DNA from: Gigaspora rosea
Taxonomy: Eukaryota > Glomeromycota > Glomeromycetes > Diversisporales > Gigasporaceae
Assembly (NCBI GenBank): GCA_003550325.1
Contig: QKWP01000569.1
Coordinates: 121,523-185,522 of the forward strand
Direction: 5' to 3'
DNA: 64,000 nucleotides
The notes under the pieces: model-generated
What the model saw: only the letters and a program-made list of their open reading frames with translations
Told to the model about the DNA's origin: nothing
Databases searched by the model: none
Made by a program: the position numbers and the translations under genes
Part shown: in pieces, positions 44,009 to 55,400 of the stretch
Layout: every line of letters begins with the position of its first letter
How positions within the stretch are numbered: position 1 is the first letter of the stretch

Positions 44009-45349
44009 ATATTTTATGCCTGAAAGTTGTTTCAGTGTGTGTCTTGTTCCAAGTGAAACATTTATAAATTGATAACCAGTTGAGCAAAATAACAGTTTAC
44101 ATCACGTTTCTGGTTTCAGCGTGACTGCGTTGCGCAGCTACCCTAATACGGCAATCGAAATGATGTTAATTCGCAAAATCTTGGATCTGATTGGTCCGTG
44201 TGGCCCTAACTGTCACATGCTAACTATTTTTTATGTATCAAGTATCACACTGAAAGATGATACTGCTTGTCTTGTGATCTGTTAATGTGACTAGTACTAC
44301 CATATAATAAGGCATCTGACCATTAAAAAAATGCTATTATCCGTAGAATGAAATTACAAATGTTATAACAACCAATAGTAAATATGTGTTTTTAGACGTA
44401 AATATCTGTGGCCTGATACAAATTTGCATATTTATTTGCTCAATATTTGGCATTTTTCATTTTTTCGTAGGATTTTTTATTGGGCTGATTAAATGATAAT
44501 CTCTGATTATCAAAGATGAGAACGAAGCAATTTGTCATTAATGCAACTCCTTAAAATCATATAATGAAAATTTTCCAAATTTGCTTCTGTTGTTTTGATT
44601 TCCTAATATATGCCAACTATTTTGTGCGAAAAATAGCCAAAAAAGTTAATCAAATGTTTCACGAATTTGAAAGCATTCTGTATATTGGTATTAACTTCAA
44701 GACGAACAAGAACAATAGCTCCACAATAGATAGAAAAAAAAATTTATGATATTAATAAAAACAGTGTATATATTAGCAAGTACTAAGAAAAATTACATTC
44801 TAATAAAGATTTAAATGATTGATTTCTAGGTTTTTCCATTTTTCATAAATATTTGGTTGGAATTTTTACTGTCCAGATTAATTGATAATTACTAATTTTC
44901 TTAGCGATTTTTGAAGTTCATAGTTTTATGCCAATCTACCAATTGATAAAATCATAGTCACATCCAAAATGTGATTAATGTTCTAAAACTAATGTATATG
45001 CTTTAATGCTTTTGATTATATATACAATCTGTAATCAAAAATGTTTAGGACTAAAATATCAATGATCAAGAATGTTATTACAATTCAAATTCTAGTAATT
45101 GTATTATTATAATACCAAATCAACCTTAACCACATATAGTATTGTAAATTGATTTGTAACAAACTTTTTTACAGTAAAATCATAGTAAAAGCATTGCCAC
45201 ATATGATAAATTTGGAAGAATCCAGTTTAATATACTATAAATAAATTTTACCAGGAATAGAGTGTATGGTCTAATTCATATTTTGCATTCATCCACAGAA
45301 TCTTAATTCTGATTAGATGCAATAATCAAATGATTTCATTACATAATAT
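44009..45349. other. spacer, no gene seen
   Basis: About 1.3 kb of AT-rich sequence. The ORF at 44564-44749 has no recognisable motif. Confidence 0.4.
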
Positions 45350-45616
45350 CACTGGTCGAAATTAAAACATTCAGTAATAAATCAGCAATAATTCAGTAAC
45401 TATTCAGTAAACATTCAGCAACTATTCAGGTACTGATTCCTGCCACTCAGCTACCACTCAATAAAAATTTAGTAATATATTACTGAATTTTTACTGAGTG
45501 GTAGCTGAGTGGCAGCTGAGTGGCAGGAATCAGTACCTGAATGGTTGCTGAATATTTACTGAATTGTTACTGAATTATTGCTGATTTATTACTGAATGTT
45601 TTAATTTCGACCAGTG
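45350..45616. mobile_element. palindromic MITE family J, copy 1
   Basis: A 267-bp near-perfect palindrome. Ends CACTGGTCGAAATTAAAACA face their complement, and the interior consists of 'attcagtaa'-type words and 'caggaatcagtacctgaat'. The CACTGG end resembles hAT termini. No convincing 8-bp duplication. Confidence 0.75.
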
Positions 45617-46447
45617 ATAATCACATTCTTGCTAATGCAAAATCAAAATCAAGTTTGGATCTTGATTAGGAATGGGTTTAGTTGGGTCATGACTGGCCAT
45701 AACAGGACCCCGAATAATCTATATGAGGTTATATTTGAGCATCATAGTAAAAATTTTTTGGTTAGCACTTTTGGTTTGGTATATATAAGCTACATTTCAA
45801 ATATTAGATCGAACTTTTACCCATCTTTAACTTTTTCAAAATATAACGTGTCTAAAAAAAAAACCAAAATTATGTTCTCTAAAAAAAAAACAAAAAAAAA
45901 ACTAAATAAATTTTTAAAAAATTTCTTATGCCCATATGATCCATATTTTAACATAGATTACAAATATATATTCCTTATCCTTAAAGAAAAAAATAAAAAA
46001 CCCTGTTTTGATTAATTTTTATCTAAATTTGCATTTTTTTCAATTTTTGCATTTTCCTGATTTTTTTGCATTTTTTTCAATTTTGATATTTATTATGCCT
46101 CAGATTTTTCATTAGCATATTTCAAATACAGTATAAGATTTATAAAAATTTACCCCATTAGCATTCTTTTAAATATACCTTTTTTGCCATTTAGCTGTTT
46201 TCAAATATAATTTTTTTCTTCAATACCTACTTTTCAAATATAACTTTTTTTAAAAAAAAGCCTTCTATTAACAATTTTTCAAATATGATATCATATAGAT
46301 TGTTCAGTGTTCTGCCATAACCAGTCAATAACCATAACTAATATTGACTAAAGATGGGTAACAAAACTATTTCACAATTGACAAAATGGTTTATTCAATA
46401 GTTTCATCTGATAATACTTTGACAATTAACAAAACTACTAATGATTA
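45617..46447. other. AT-rich spacer
   Basis: Contains A-runs and T-runs, with 'ttttcaaatataa..tttttt' repeated four times at 46190-46290. The ORF 45614-46015 starts inside the MITE end and is low complexity. Confidence 0.35.
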
Positions 46448-46713
46448 CACTAGTTGAAATTAAAACATTCAGTAATAAATCAGCAATGATTCAGTAACAA
46501 TTCAGTAAACATTCATTAACCATTAAGGTACCGATTCCTGCTACTCAGCTACCACTCAGTAAAAATTCAGTAATATATTACTAAATTTTACTGAATGGTA
46601 GCTGATTGGTAGCTGAGTGACAGGAATCAGTACCTGAATGGTTGATAAATGTTTACTGAATTGTTACTGAATTATTGCTGATTTATTACTGAATGTTTTA
46701 ATTTCGACCAGTG
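46448..46713. mobile_element. palindromic MITE family J, copy 2
   Basis: Second copy in the same window, with the same termini (CACTAGTTGAAATTAAAACA and GTTTTAATTTCGACCAGTG). It is slightly more diverged between arms than copy 1. Confidence 0.75.
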
Positions 46714-47539
46714 TTAATGAATCTATTGAAGATGGACAAAACTATTGACAATTGACAAACCTATTGATAAAACTATAAATGAAACTATTAACAAAACTAT
46801 TATAATTATAAAACAAAAAGATTGATTTATAAAAGCTTTATTTATTTGCTTTTTAAAATTTTGACATATTTTTTGAAGTGCTATAGGTAAATTTTCTAAA
46901 TCATTGTTTTTATTTTCTATATTACAATATTAATTTTTACTAATATCTTTTTTATATTATTTACACTATTTAAACTATTAATATCTTCATTATTTTCATA
47001 ATTATATTTAATTATTTTGTTAATGTTTCAAATTGATAAAATTTTGGCAATTGATAAAACTATCAACAATTAACAAAACTACTAATGATTGATAAAACTC
47101 TTGGTGAAATTAATTTGACTAATAAAATATAAAATGCAATTGACTCCCTTTAACAAGCTTCATAATAATGACCTTTGGGTATTCTGAATTTAAATTTCTT
47201 TCATAGCTACTGCTATTTCATTATAATAAAAATTCATTAGTTTATACAAAAACATAGTAATCATTTATTTGGCCATAAATTCATTAGCAAATTTATAATA
47301 GCATAATCTTATATAAGGTCTTACAAACCATAATATAAGCAAAATATTTTGTAATATATTTCAAAATATTTCAAAATATCAAATTTTTAAAATATTTTGA
47401 AAGTAATTTTGAAATATTTCGAAATATATTACAAATATTTCGAACCTTTCAAAATATTTTAGAACTAGGAAACCAAGCTGAATCAGTAAACCTGTAACCT
47501 GAATCGCATATTAGACTGATTTTTAAAATAGTTTGAACT
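46714..47539. other. AT-rich spacer with short repeats
   Basis: 'acaattgacaaaact' and 'tattaacaaaactatt' words recur on both sides of MITE J copy 2 (46370-46440, 46735-46800, 47040-47100). 47340-47465 is built of 'tttcaaaatat' and its complement. Confidence 0.4.
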
Positions 47540-48460
47540 AGTTTAATGATGTTCAAATTTTGTACTACAAGATTAAATTAGATCTTTTGTTTATAATTAG
47601 ATCTTCTATTTTGATTTTTTCGCTTTTTTGTTTTCATTTCCTTTTTTATTTTTATTTCGTATTTTGTTTTCATTTTGTTTTTTTGTTTTCATTTGTTTTT
47701 TTCAATTTTTTTTATTTATTTATTTTTTAATTGTTTTTATTTTATTTTTATTTCAGCACTTTACAAGAACACCTTTGCAAGAAAACAAACAACTTTTTGA
47801 AACCTTGCATGCCAACTCAGACTTTCAACACTTTCAAGAACACACAACTGATTTCTCCAGCATTTCAAATTTCTAGGAATGCTTTTTTAAAGAAATGGTT
47901 GCAGGTTTTCACAAGTTTTTGCAAGTTTTTGCAAGTTCTTACAAGTTTTTACAAGGTTTCAATTCATTTATTGTTTCATTTTGTGTTTTTTGTTACTATA
48001 TTTTTTTGTTTTATTTTTAAAATTTTTTATTAATTTATTATATTTCAGCACTTTGTAAGAACAGAACCCTTACTTCCTGGTACTTTGCAAGAAAACTAAC
48101 CCAGACTTTTTTAGCACTTTGTGACTTTTTTTGAATTTGCAAAAACACAAACTCTTACTTCAAAGAAATAAAAATTTGGGACTTCATTTATTTTTTTATT
48201 AGTTTGCTTATACATTTGTTTTTTTAGTATTTTTTTTTTACTTATTTTTTTAATTTTATTTTATTTTATTTATTTATTCTGACTTCTTCGACACTTTGTA
48301 ACTTTCTGAACTTCCTTTGCCACTTTACAAGAATAACTAGATTTCTCTAGCAATTTGCAAGAACACTAACACTTTTGAGAAAGCAGTTTTTTATTTTTTT
48401 TTGCTTTGAAGTATTTAAAAAAAGAAAGCGAAATAAAGATTATAGCCAAAAAAAAAAGTA
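47540..48460 (+). repeat. T-rich repeat domain with GCAAGAA motifs, copy 2
   Basis: Related to 29105-30650: 'acaagattaaattagatctt', then T-rich runs alternating with 'cagcactttacaagaacac', 'gcaagtttttgcaag', 'actttgcaagaaaac'. Not coding. Confidence 0.5.
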
Positions 48461-48954
48461 GTCAAAGCGAAGACAATAGAAAATAAAAAAGCAAAGATAA
48501 TAGCTAACTGTGGGGTGAGCAAAAATAAGTGTGAAGGGCTAGTTTTTTGTATATTAGATGTGACAAAATGCGAAAGTGTTTAAAATATTTGTAATAATAT
48601 AAAAATAATACTATATAATAATGTAATATATAATAAAGCATATTATATTAATTAAAAATGTATATTTACTAAATGTAAAATATAGGAAAATTATAGATAG
48701 CGACCTATCACCATGGCGACCCTATATGATCGACCAATCATTTTTTAGATTGGCGATCATATAGATGATCTGTTTTTTTTTTGTATTTAATTTTGTTTTG
48801 TTTTTTTTTCTTTTTTAATGTGATATTTTTTTTTAGTTTTTCAAATTTTCGTTGGAGTCGTAGCTGGAGTCGTCGCTGGAGTCGTCGCTAGAGTCGTCGC
48901 TAGAGTCTTCGTTGGAGCCATACTGGAGCTGTTGTTGGTGCTGTTGTTGGTGCC

Positions 48955-49415
48955 GTCGTAGTTGGAGGCTCATGAAGTCGCGCTTAAATTTTGGTGATTC
49001 AGTAGGTTTTTTTATTAAGTTCTTCCGCCAAGTTGTTCTTTTGTAGGGTTAATAGGTTTTTCATTGGTTTTCGGTGGGTTCTTTTGGCAAGTTCGTCGTT
49101 ATTTTTCGGTGGGATTTCTCGTTGGGTCCTTCATTTTTCGGTGTTTACTTAGTAGGTTCTTCATTTTCAGTGTGTCCTTTTTCTGGTAAATTCTTCGTCG
49201 TTTTTCAGATAAGTTCCTCGTTAATTTTCCAGTAAGCTTTAACGCTGGTTAATTCGTCATTTTTCACGTTAGTAGGTTCTTTGTGGTCTTTTTGTGGGTT
49301 CGTCGTTTTAGGTGGTTCTTCCAAGGATTCTTCATTTTCGTTTCTTTTGCTCTTGATGGGTTGTTTTTTTACCGTCCATTGTTGTAGTGGATGGGTGGGT
49401 GAAGGTGACTTCATT
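48955..49415 (-). other. charged repetitive frame, unassigned
   Basis: The minus strand is partly open and translates to a Lys/Glu/Thr/Pro-rich sequence (for example KSKRNENEESLEEPPKTTNP) built on repeats of 'ttcttcrtttttcggt'. I do not recognise it. It may be chance openness of a degenerate repeat inside element H. Confidence 0.25.
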
Positions 49416-49429
49416 ACTTCGTTACATAA

Positions 49430-49840
49430 TGACGCTCGGGGGGAGGTTTTTTTTTTTTGTTGTTATTTCGCAATTTTTTTTTTAAATACTGTAATAAAAA
49501 TGGGCGGCTTTGTTACAACAATCGTAAAATTGGGGGTTTTTTTTCACGAATGTTCGCGAAGTTTTTTTTTTTTTACGACGTAAATTTTTTTTTGGTTTCT
49601 TTATTTGTATTACTATAATTTGCAATGTTTTTTTAAATAAAAAATAGCCGGCTTCATTACGCAACAAGTTCGTAAAAAATTTTTTTTTTCTCTTTCGCGA
49701 ACATTTGCGAAGTTTTTTCTTTTTTTTAAATAAAAACTGGGCGGCTTCATTACGCAATAAGTTCGTAAAAAAATTTTTTTTCTCTCTCTCTTCTGCGAAC
49801 GTTCGCGAAGTTTTTTTCTTTTTTTTTAAATAATATCTGT
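49430..49840 (+). repeat. tandem repeat of about 100 bp, three units
   Basis: Each unit has 'gggcggctt(c/t)(a/g)ttac', 'gcaayaagttcgtaaaaa', a T-run and 'gcgaacgttcgcgaag' followed by T-runs. CG-rich islands in T-runs are unusual for the window. Confidence 0.65.
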
Positions 49841-49950
49841 ATAAAACTTAAAAAAAATTTTTTTTTAGTAAAAAAAGCTGACCACGTGATCGCTTTTGAT
49901 TGGCTGATCACAGGGTCACCATGGCGATGGGTTGGCATAAAATAACGCCC

Positions 49951-50867
49951 TAAAATATAATGTATAATAAAAATAAAAAATATAAATTTTATATTAATTT
50001 GTAAAACCTTGCAAAATAATGCAAAAACCTGTAAAAAAGCTGATTATATGAATATGTGAAACCTTGCGAAATAATGTGAAATCCTGTAAAAAGCATAATT
50101 ATATAAATATGTATATCATTTATTTATTTTTTAAAAAACTTTAAAAAATTTGTAAAATTCCAAATATTGCAACACAATGTGAAAAGATCACAAAATATGC
50201 AAAATATTACCTCCTGAGACCCCTGAACAGGGGTATTTGCATTTTTTTATTTGGTCTATTCGCAATATTTTGCAATATATTTCAAATTATTTAAAATAAT
50301 AACAGTAATATTATCATAATATAATGTAATATATTACATAATATACTACATCAATAGTAAGATTTTTATTATATTATAGGCTATAATATCTTATGTAAGA
50401 TTACGTATATATAATTTGCTGATATTGTTTTTTATTGAATTGTCAATCTATTATAAAAATTAACTTCACTAAAATTAACAAGCTTATAAAAAACTCAATT
50501 TTAGCTTTCATTAAGTCTAAAGCAGATATTTTTTTATTTATAGTTTTGTTTAACACATTTATCAAATAGATACAAATGACAATAATAACTATATAAAAAA
50601 ATAATAGAATTAGGCAAATTAATTTTACATAATTTCTAAAGAAAACTCATATTTGAAATCTTTATTATATCTAAATGCTATAGATTACTTATGATTTTTA
50701 TGCATTTTGTCATTCATCAAAGTACTTAGCCTAGTGAATTAAACTAGGTAACAAAATTGTTAATCAGTTAACTGACTCAACATAACCAAGCATAATTGGT
50801 TAACTGAGATTATTTTAGTTGGCCTGGATCAACCAAATTATTCATATTAACTAGCTTAACCAAGTAG
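49951..50867. other. spacer, no gene seen
   Basis: Begins with 'aaaccttgcaaaataatgcaaaaacctgtaaaa' repeats (49995-50095) related to 30585-30630. One small hairpin, acccctgaacaggggta, is near 50219. Otherwise AT-rich. Confidence 0.4.
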
Positions 50868-51133
50868 TGATTTGAGCTAAAAAAATTTATTAATCTGTTA
50901 ACTAAATTGAAATATTTGATATCAACAAATTGCTAGTGTTTCAAACTATAGTCTGACAATTCAGATTGATCCAATAATTCAGATTAGATACAAATATCAT
51001 ATCTATTAATTTAATATAAATAGATCCCTAATGCATTTCAGATAAAGGATAAGGATTATCCAAATATAATCCTATATATATATACTTTTATTATTGGCAA
51101 TTTAACATTTTATTACTAGCATTAAAATTATAT

Positions 51134-52964
51134 ATATATATATTTTTTTTAAGAGAGGTCCTTCCTCTAAACCTTTATTTCGATATTTTATAATTTATAC
51201 ATAAGTACATTATATTTCCTATCTACTATGGGTTTATAGGTGAGAGCTATTTTACTCTTGACCTTATCTTAGCTAGATAAATCACCAGACCTCTAGTCTT
51301 CATAAATACTACTAAACGGGAATTGGCTATATAAAATAAAGTTTTGTTGCCATTTCGAGAATCTTTTATGATTATCTTCTATTTCGTATTTTCTTTCTTC
51401 CGAAAATATCATTGGGAGGTTCAGATTAATTGTCTCGTTATGTCTCGTCTTCCTACTTGGGAGCCATATCTTTTCGTATATTTGTGTCGTTATTTCATGG
51501 TGGATTGCACTTGCGTATTTTTTCTTTTTTTTGTTAAACGGTCCAATCCCCATTGTTTTTTCCGTTATAAACCCGATTGGTACCCTTTCTTGATATGTAA
51601 GTCCGTGTATTCTTTCGTGAATTTCTTTAGATCTTTGTCATTAATAGTTTCTTTCTTATAGATCTTCTTGATTACTTCTGCTATTATTCTTTCTAGTGGT
51701 TCTTCATTTTCTTTGCAGCTTAAAGGTGTGATGTATCTTCTTTCATTTGCATGCATCTTGCACATAAGTAATTCTTATATTTGTTGGGGTTCCTAACGTG
51801 TAAGTTAATGTAGTTTGGAAGTTCATTAGTTATTAATTTTATTTTGAAATTTTTTATCCTGGATTGTGTTGGGTCAGTGCCCAAACTTAGGGGTCTCTCA
51901 GTATATGACGGATATGTTATTGTGGCGCTACAGTTGATCTCCGGTGTGGTTTCTTTCCAATATCTTATTCTGTTTTGTCCCAACCATTTTGTTGTATTTT
52001 CCGCCCTGATTATCTGTTTGATTAATTTCCTATTACAGAATGGAGTTACATTTTGGCAGTACAGTAGGGTATGATAGTTTCTTGTTAGTTTCTGGGGGTC
52101 GAAACTAATTTCTGTTATCTCTTGTGCGTCACCGTTACATCTTTTTTCTTTGCTTATCATTATGTCCAAATTTTTCTCTCTGTCCATTAGTTTTCCCTTA
52201 ATCGCTATTAAGATGTTTCCATAATTTTCTCTGCGTAGCCTCAGTACGTATATTGGATCTAGTTCTTTAATTTTATCTATTTTCTTCTTTAACTGGTCAG
52301 AGTTAGTGTTTATTCTTATTTTTGTTTTTTTGTGGGTTACACTAAGTATCATATATATTCCAGAGAGTGTTATATGAGGTTTTGTTGGTGATATGTTGTT
52401 TGTTATTGTCCATATTCTGTTTACTTGTTGTATCTTTATTGTTAGACTAGGTTTTGTTATTCTCTTTAGATTTTGTTTTCCCAATGTTAAATCGATCTTC
52501 AAGGTTTCCTTTCCCCATACTGCACTTTTTAGTTCGTCCATTATTGGCATCGTTGAACTTGTTATTGCTTTTGCGAATATGTTTTCTGGAGTTTTTATTC
52601 CTTTTTTCATTGTTTTCTGTTTCCTGATCTTCATTAGACTTTCTACATCGGTATGGATCACTCGCTTTTTGTCTATCTGTAGGGCATTTATCTCTTCTTG
52701 ATACCTTGTGATAGTACAATTCTTTAATTTGAGTGTTCTGTCATTCAGTACACACCCATTGCATCTTGACACTTCGTTGAGGTCATTTATTTTCCAATGT
52801 TAATCTTAACATTTCCTTTTTTATGCTGGAGATTCTTCCGACTGTTTTTCTATTTGTGATTATCCATCTAATCTTACTGTTCTCTTTCCATTTGTTTAGT
52901 ATGAACGGATTTGGGGTATGTAGCATTTCTTTGGGATGGTCTTTCATTTCTATTGTCTCTATGT
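51134..52964 (-). mobile_element. LINE (non-LTR retrotransposon), 5'-truncated
   Basis: Flanked by a 13-bp direct repeat attaaaattatat (51121-51133, 52965-52977). On the minus strand the element ends in an A-rich tail (ctcttaaaaaaaatatatat). Its upstream end is cut inside coding sequence, as is usual for incomplete reverse transcription of LINEs. Length is 1.83 kb. Confidence 0.7.
51293..52964 (-). pseudogene. LINE ORF2-like C-terminal region
   Basis: The largest open part (51720-52772) ends with RIKNFKIKLITNELPNYINL, then CARCMQMKEDTSHL. This CxxC...H pattern is found near the C-terminus of many fungal LINE polyproteins after the RT domain. Upstream in another frame is MLHTPNPFILNKWKENSKIR. 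Downstream, after a frameshift near 51740, is CKENEEPLERIIAEVIKKIY. A last piece reads IHHEITTQIYEKIWLPSRK and ends at 51293. RT motifs such as FADD are not within the fragment. Family assignment is by overall pattern. Confidence 0.6.
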
Positions 52965-53175
52965 ATTAAAATTATATTGCCTTTTAAGCATTTACATATA
53001 TAATATAAATATTTACAATTCTCATACATTTTGTTTAAATTATTATACATATAACAATAACTGATAACTGATAATATGGTATTTTATATTGAATATATCT
53101 TTTCATTATATAATTAATTCATGATTTATGAGAGATGGAAAGAATTATATATATAATAATGGGGCAATTTAATAG

Positions 53176-53574
53176 TAAAAACAATTAATACCCATAATCT
53201 GAAGCTAAAATTAAAATTTCTTAATTCTTGTCAAGTTAACATCTTTTGTATTTCTAACAAAACTTGTAAATGCAATTATTCTCTTTCTAATGGTAGTAAA
53301 ATCATCAAAATTGGCCTTTTTGTTTGTGAAATATTTATTTTTGTCTTTGTAGTTATATGAAATTTCTTTATAGATTTGCAAAGAAAATTTCATATAACCA
53401 CAAAGACAAAAATAAAAATATCTCACGAACTATTAGGCCAATTTTGATGTTTTACTACTATTAAAAAGAGAATAATTGCATTTACAAGTTTTGTAAGGAA
53501 TACAAAGATATTAACTTGACAGGTATTGAGAAATTTTAATTCCAGCTCCTGATTATAGGTATTAATTGTTTTTA
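53176..53574. mobile_element. foldback MITE, about 400 bp
   Basis: Left arm TAAAAACAATTAATACCC through 'gtcaagttaacatctttt', 'ctaatggtagtaaaatcat' and 'tttttgtctttgtagttata' is matched by complements on the right (tataaccacaaagacaaaaa and so on). Centre about 53375. The minus-strand ORF at 53211-53426 is one arm of it. Confidence 0.75.
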
Positions 53575-55400
53575 TTATATTTAATATCCTTTCATATATA
53601 TATAGTATTCCTATAGTAATTTTTCTATCTCTTACGAATTACTAATTAACTTAGACTTTCAAAAATAGGTATTATTACTTTATTTGCACAATTTGCAAAT
53701 GCAGCGAACTGAACCTTTTGAACTTTTCATACTGTACTTATAGTACTTAGCAAACTGTACTTCTTACACATTTTAAACTGCACTTCCTATACTTTTGAAC
53801 TTGTTATATATTGCATTTTCTATTTTAGTATAGTAGTGAAAAACAATAATAAGTATTATAATAAAGTAAAAGTTATAAATACTTGTCCTTTTTTGCTTTA
53901 ATAAAGGATAACTCAGTTGAGTTTAAATTTTGAAATCCTTATAGTAGAAGTTAAGTTCCCTAATACTATTCTCTTGTCTAACAAAAACTGAATTGTATTT
54001 GTTATATTTACTTGTTATAATAATCAAACGCACCTATTTATAATTAACTAGAATAAAAGTAAAAGAATTAATAAATTTTTATTAATTCCTTTTATATACT
54101 CCTACATTACTTGATTAAACCCTGTTCATATTATTGATTACCTCATTTATTGAACAATACCTGCTCTTTGTGACCCTAATTCGTAATCTGATTACTAACT
54201 TCATTAAGAATTTTAACAATCAAAATTAAAAGTAAAACCCTGTACTGATTTCCAAACTTTTTTGATATGTGATATTGTAAACCAAATTCACAATTAAAGC
54301 ATATGCCAATTTAGATTTGCAATTATTAATCAGATGTACAAAAGAAAATTCAATTGAAATACTAATTTCTATAATTAAATTCAAATAAAATTCAAATTAC
54401 CAACCAATTTGAATTAAAAATTTTAATTATAATCAAATCTGTTGAAGCAATTTGAATTCAATCCAGATAGCCTTTTTAAAATAAGATCAAAACACTACTA
54501 ATTGCAACTGATTAAGATTACTTCACATTTTATTTTTGGAAATTATTAGACTTTTAATCAAATTTTGTTTCAACCTCACTTGATTTTTATGTTCATTCAT
54601 TTTCTTTTTAGAAAAACATTTGCTTATTTTTGATATTATTTATATTTTGTTAACTGATCATTGATTCTTAACTAGTTGCACAGGTTAACTAATTATTGAT
54701 TTTCAACTAGTTGTATAAATTAACTAAATAAGTATTTGCTCAACTAGTTACTCAAAATTTATTCAGTTTGGGTTGGTTAACTAATTACAGCCCAACTAGT
54801 TCAAATCACTACTCTTGCTAAGGTAAAAAGTTGAATTACATGATAACTAATAAAAATCTTTAAGTTTATTTTAATTATAGTTGATTAGAGTTAGCAATTT
54901 CTTCTAATTTTCTTTAGAGTAAACATTTGGTTTGAATTTTTTTAATCATGTTATATTATACAAATTGAAAATTGTTGTTGATTAATTTTATTACAAATTA
55001 TCATATAATCCAGCTTTTTTTGTCATGGCCCATTTATTACAAGTTTTGTTATTTGTAATGAGTTTTGTTATTTGTTATGAGTTTTGTCATTTATTATTTT
55101 GTCAACTCAAAGCTGACTGACAAAATAGATTTGTTATTCATCAATAATGAATATTTCATTATCCATCCTTAATATTGACTAATCAGAGGAAGTTAGGCTA
55201 CTCCAATTTAATTTGTTGTTTAATATTGCAACTTCAAAATTTTTTAGAGGGAGGGACTTAAACAATATATAATTAGATCCAGTTCGGGTTCGGCCAGGAT
55301 TGGAATAGGTCCAGTTTGGGCCCAGTCCAGGTTCGGACCAGACTCATACTATAAATTTTATTCTGACTGGTCTGAGACTGAATATACTTATATGTTTTTT
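53575..55400. other. spacer, no gene seen
   Basis: AT-rich. Repeated 'aactgtactt' words at 53735-53790, 'gttaactaattattgatt' words at 54640-54720, and three 'gagttttgt(t/c)attt' words at 55040-55095. A short GC-richer patch of 'ggtccagtt(t/c)ggg' repeats lies at 55280-55345. No gene. Confidence 0.4.

Larger units (their letters stand above)
48690..49950. mobile_element. long TIR element H, copy 2
   Basis: The left end has GCGACCTATCACCATGGCGACCC and TGATCGACCAATCA, and the right end has the complements (GATTGGCTGATCAC, GGGTCACCATGGCGATGGGT, then TTGGCATAAAATAACGCCC). They match the ends of the element at 31065-33380. The interior holds 'gagtcgtcg' repeats (48850-48970) and a tandem array at 49430-49840. 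The borders are approximate and no target duplication was resolved. Confidence 0.5.
50868..54818. mobile_element. possible old TIR element enclosing a LINE
   Basis: AGTAGTGATTTGAGCT at 50868 faces 'agttcaaatcactact' at about 54800. Around both sides, 'gttaact' and 'actagtt' words are abundant. If real, the element would be about 2.1 kb without the inserted LINE. The pairing is short, so this is tentative. Confidence 0.25.

Noticed and set aside
42510..44195. LTR pair suggested by the shared word 'ttcgcaaaatcttg'
   Set aside because: Similarity extends only about 25 bp; no termini or coding region between.
47628..48033. Phe-rich frames in the second T-rich domain
   Set aside because: Same low-complexity artefact as at 29729.
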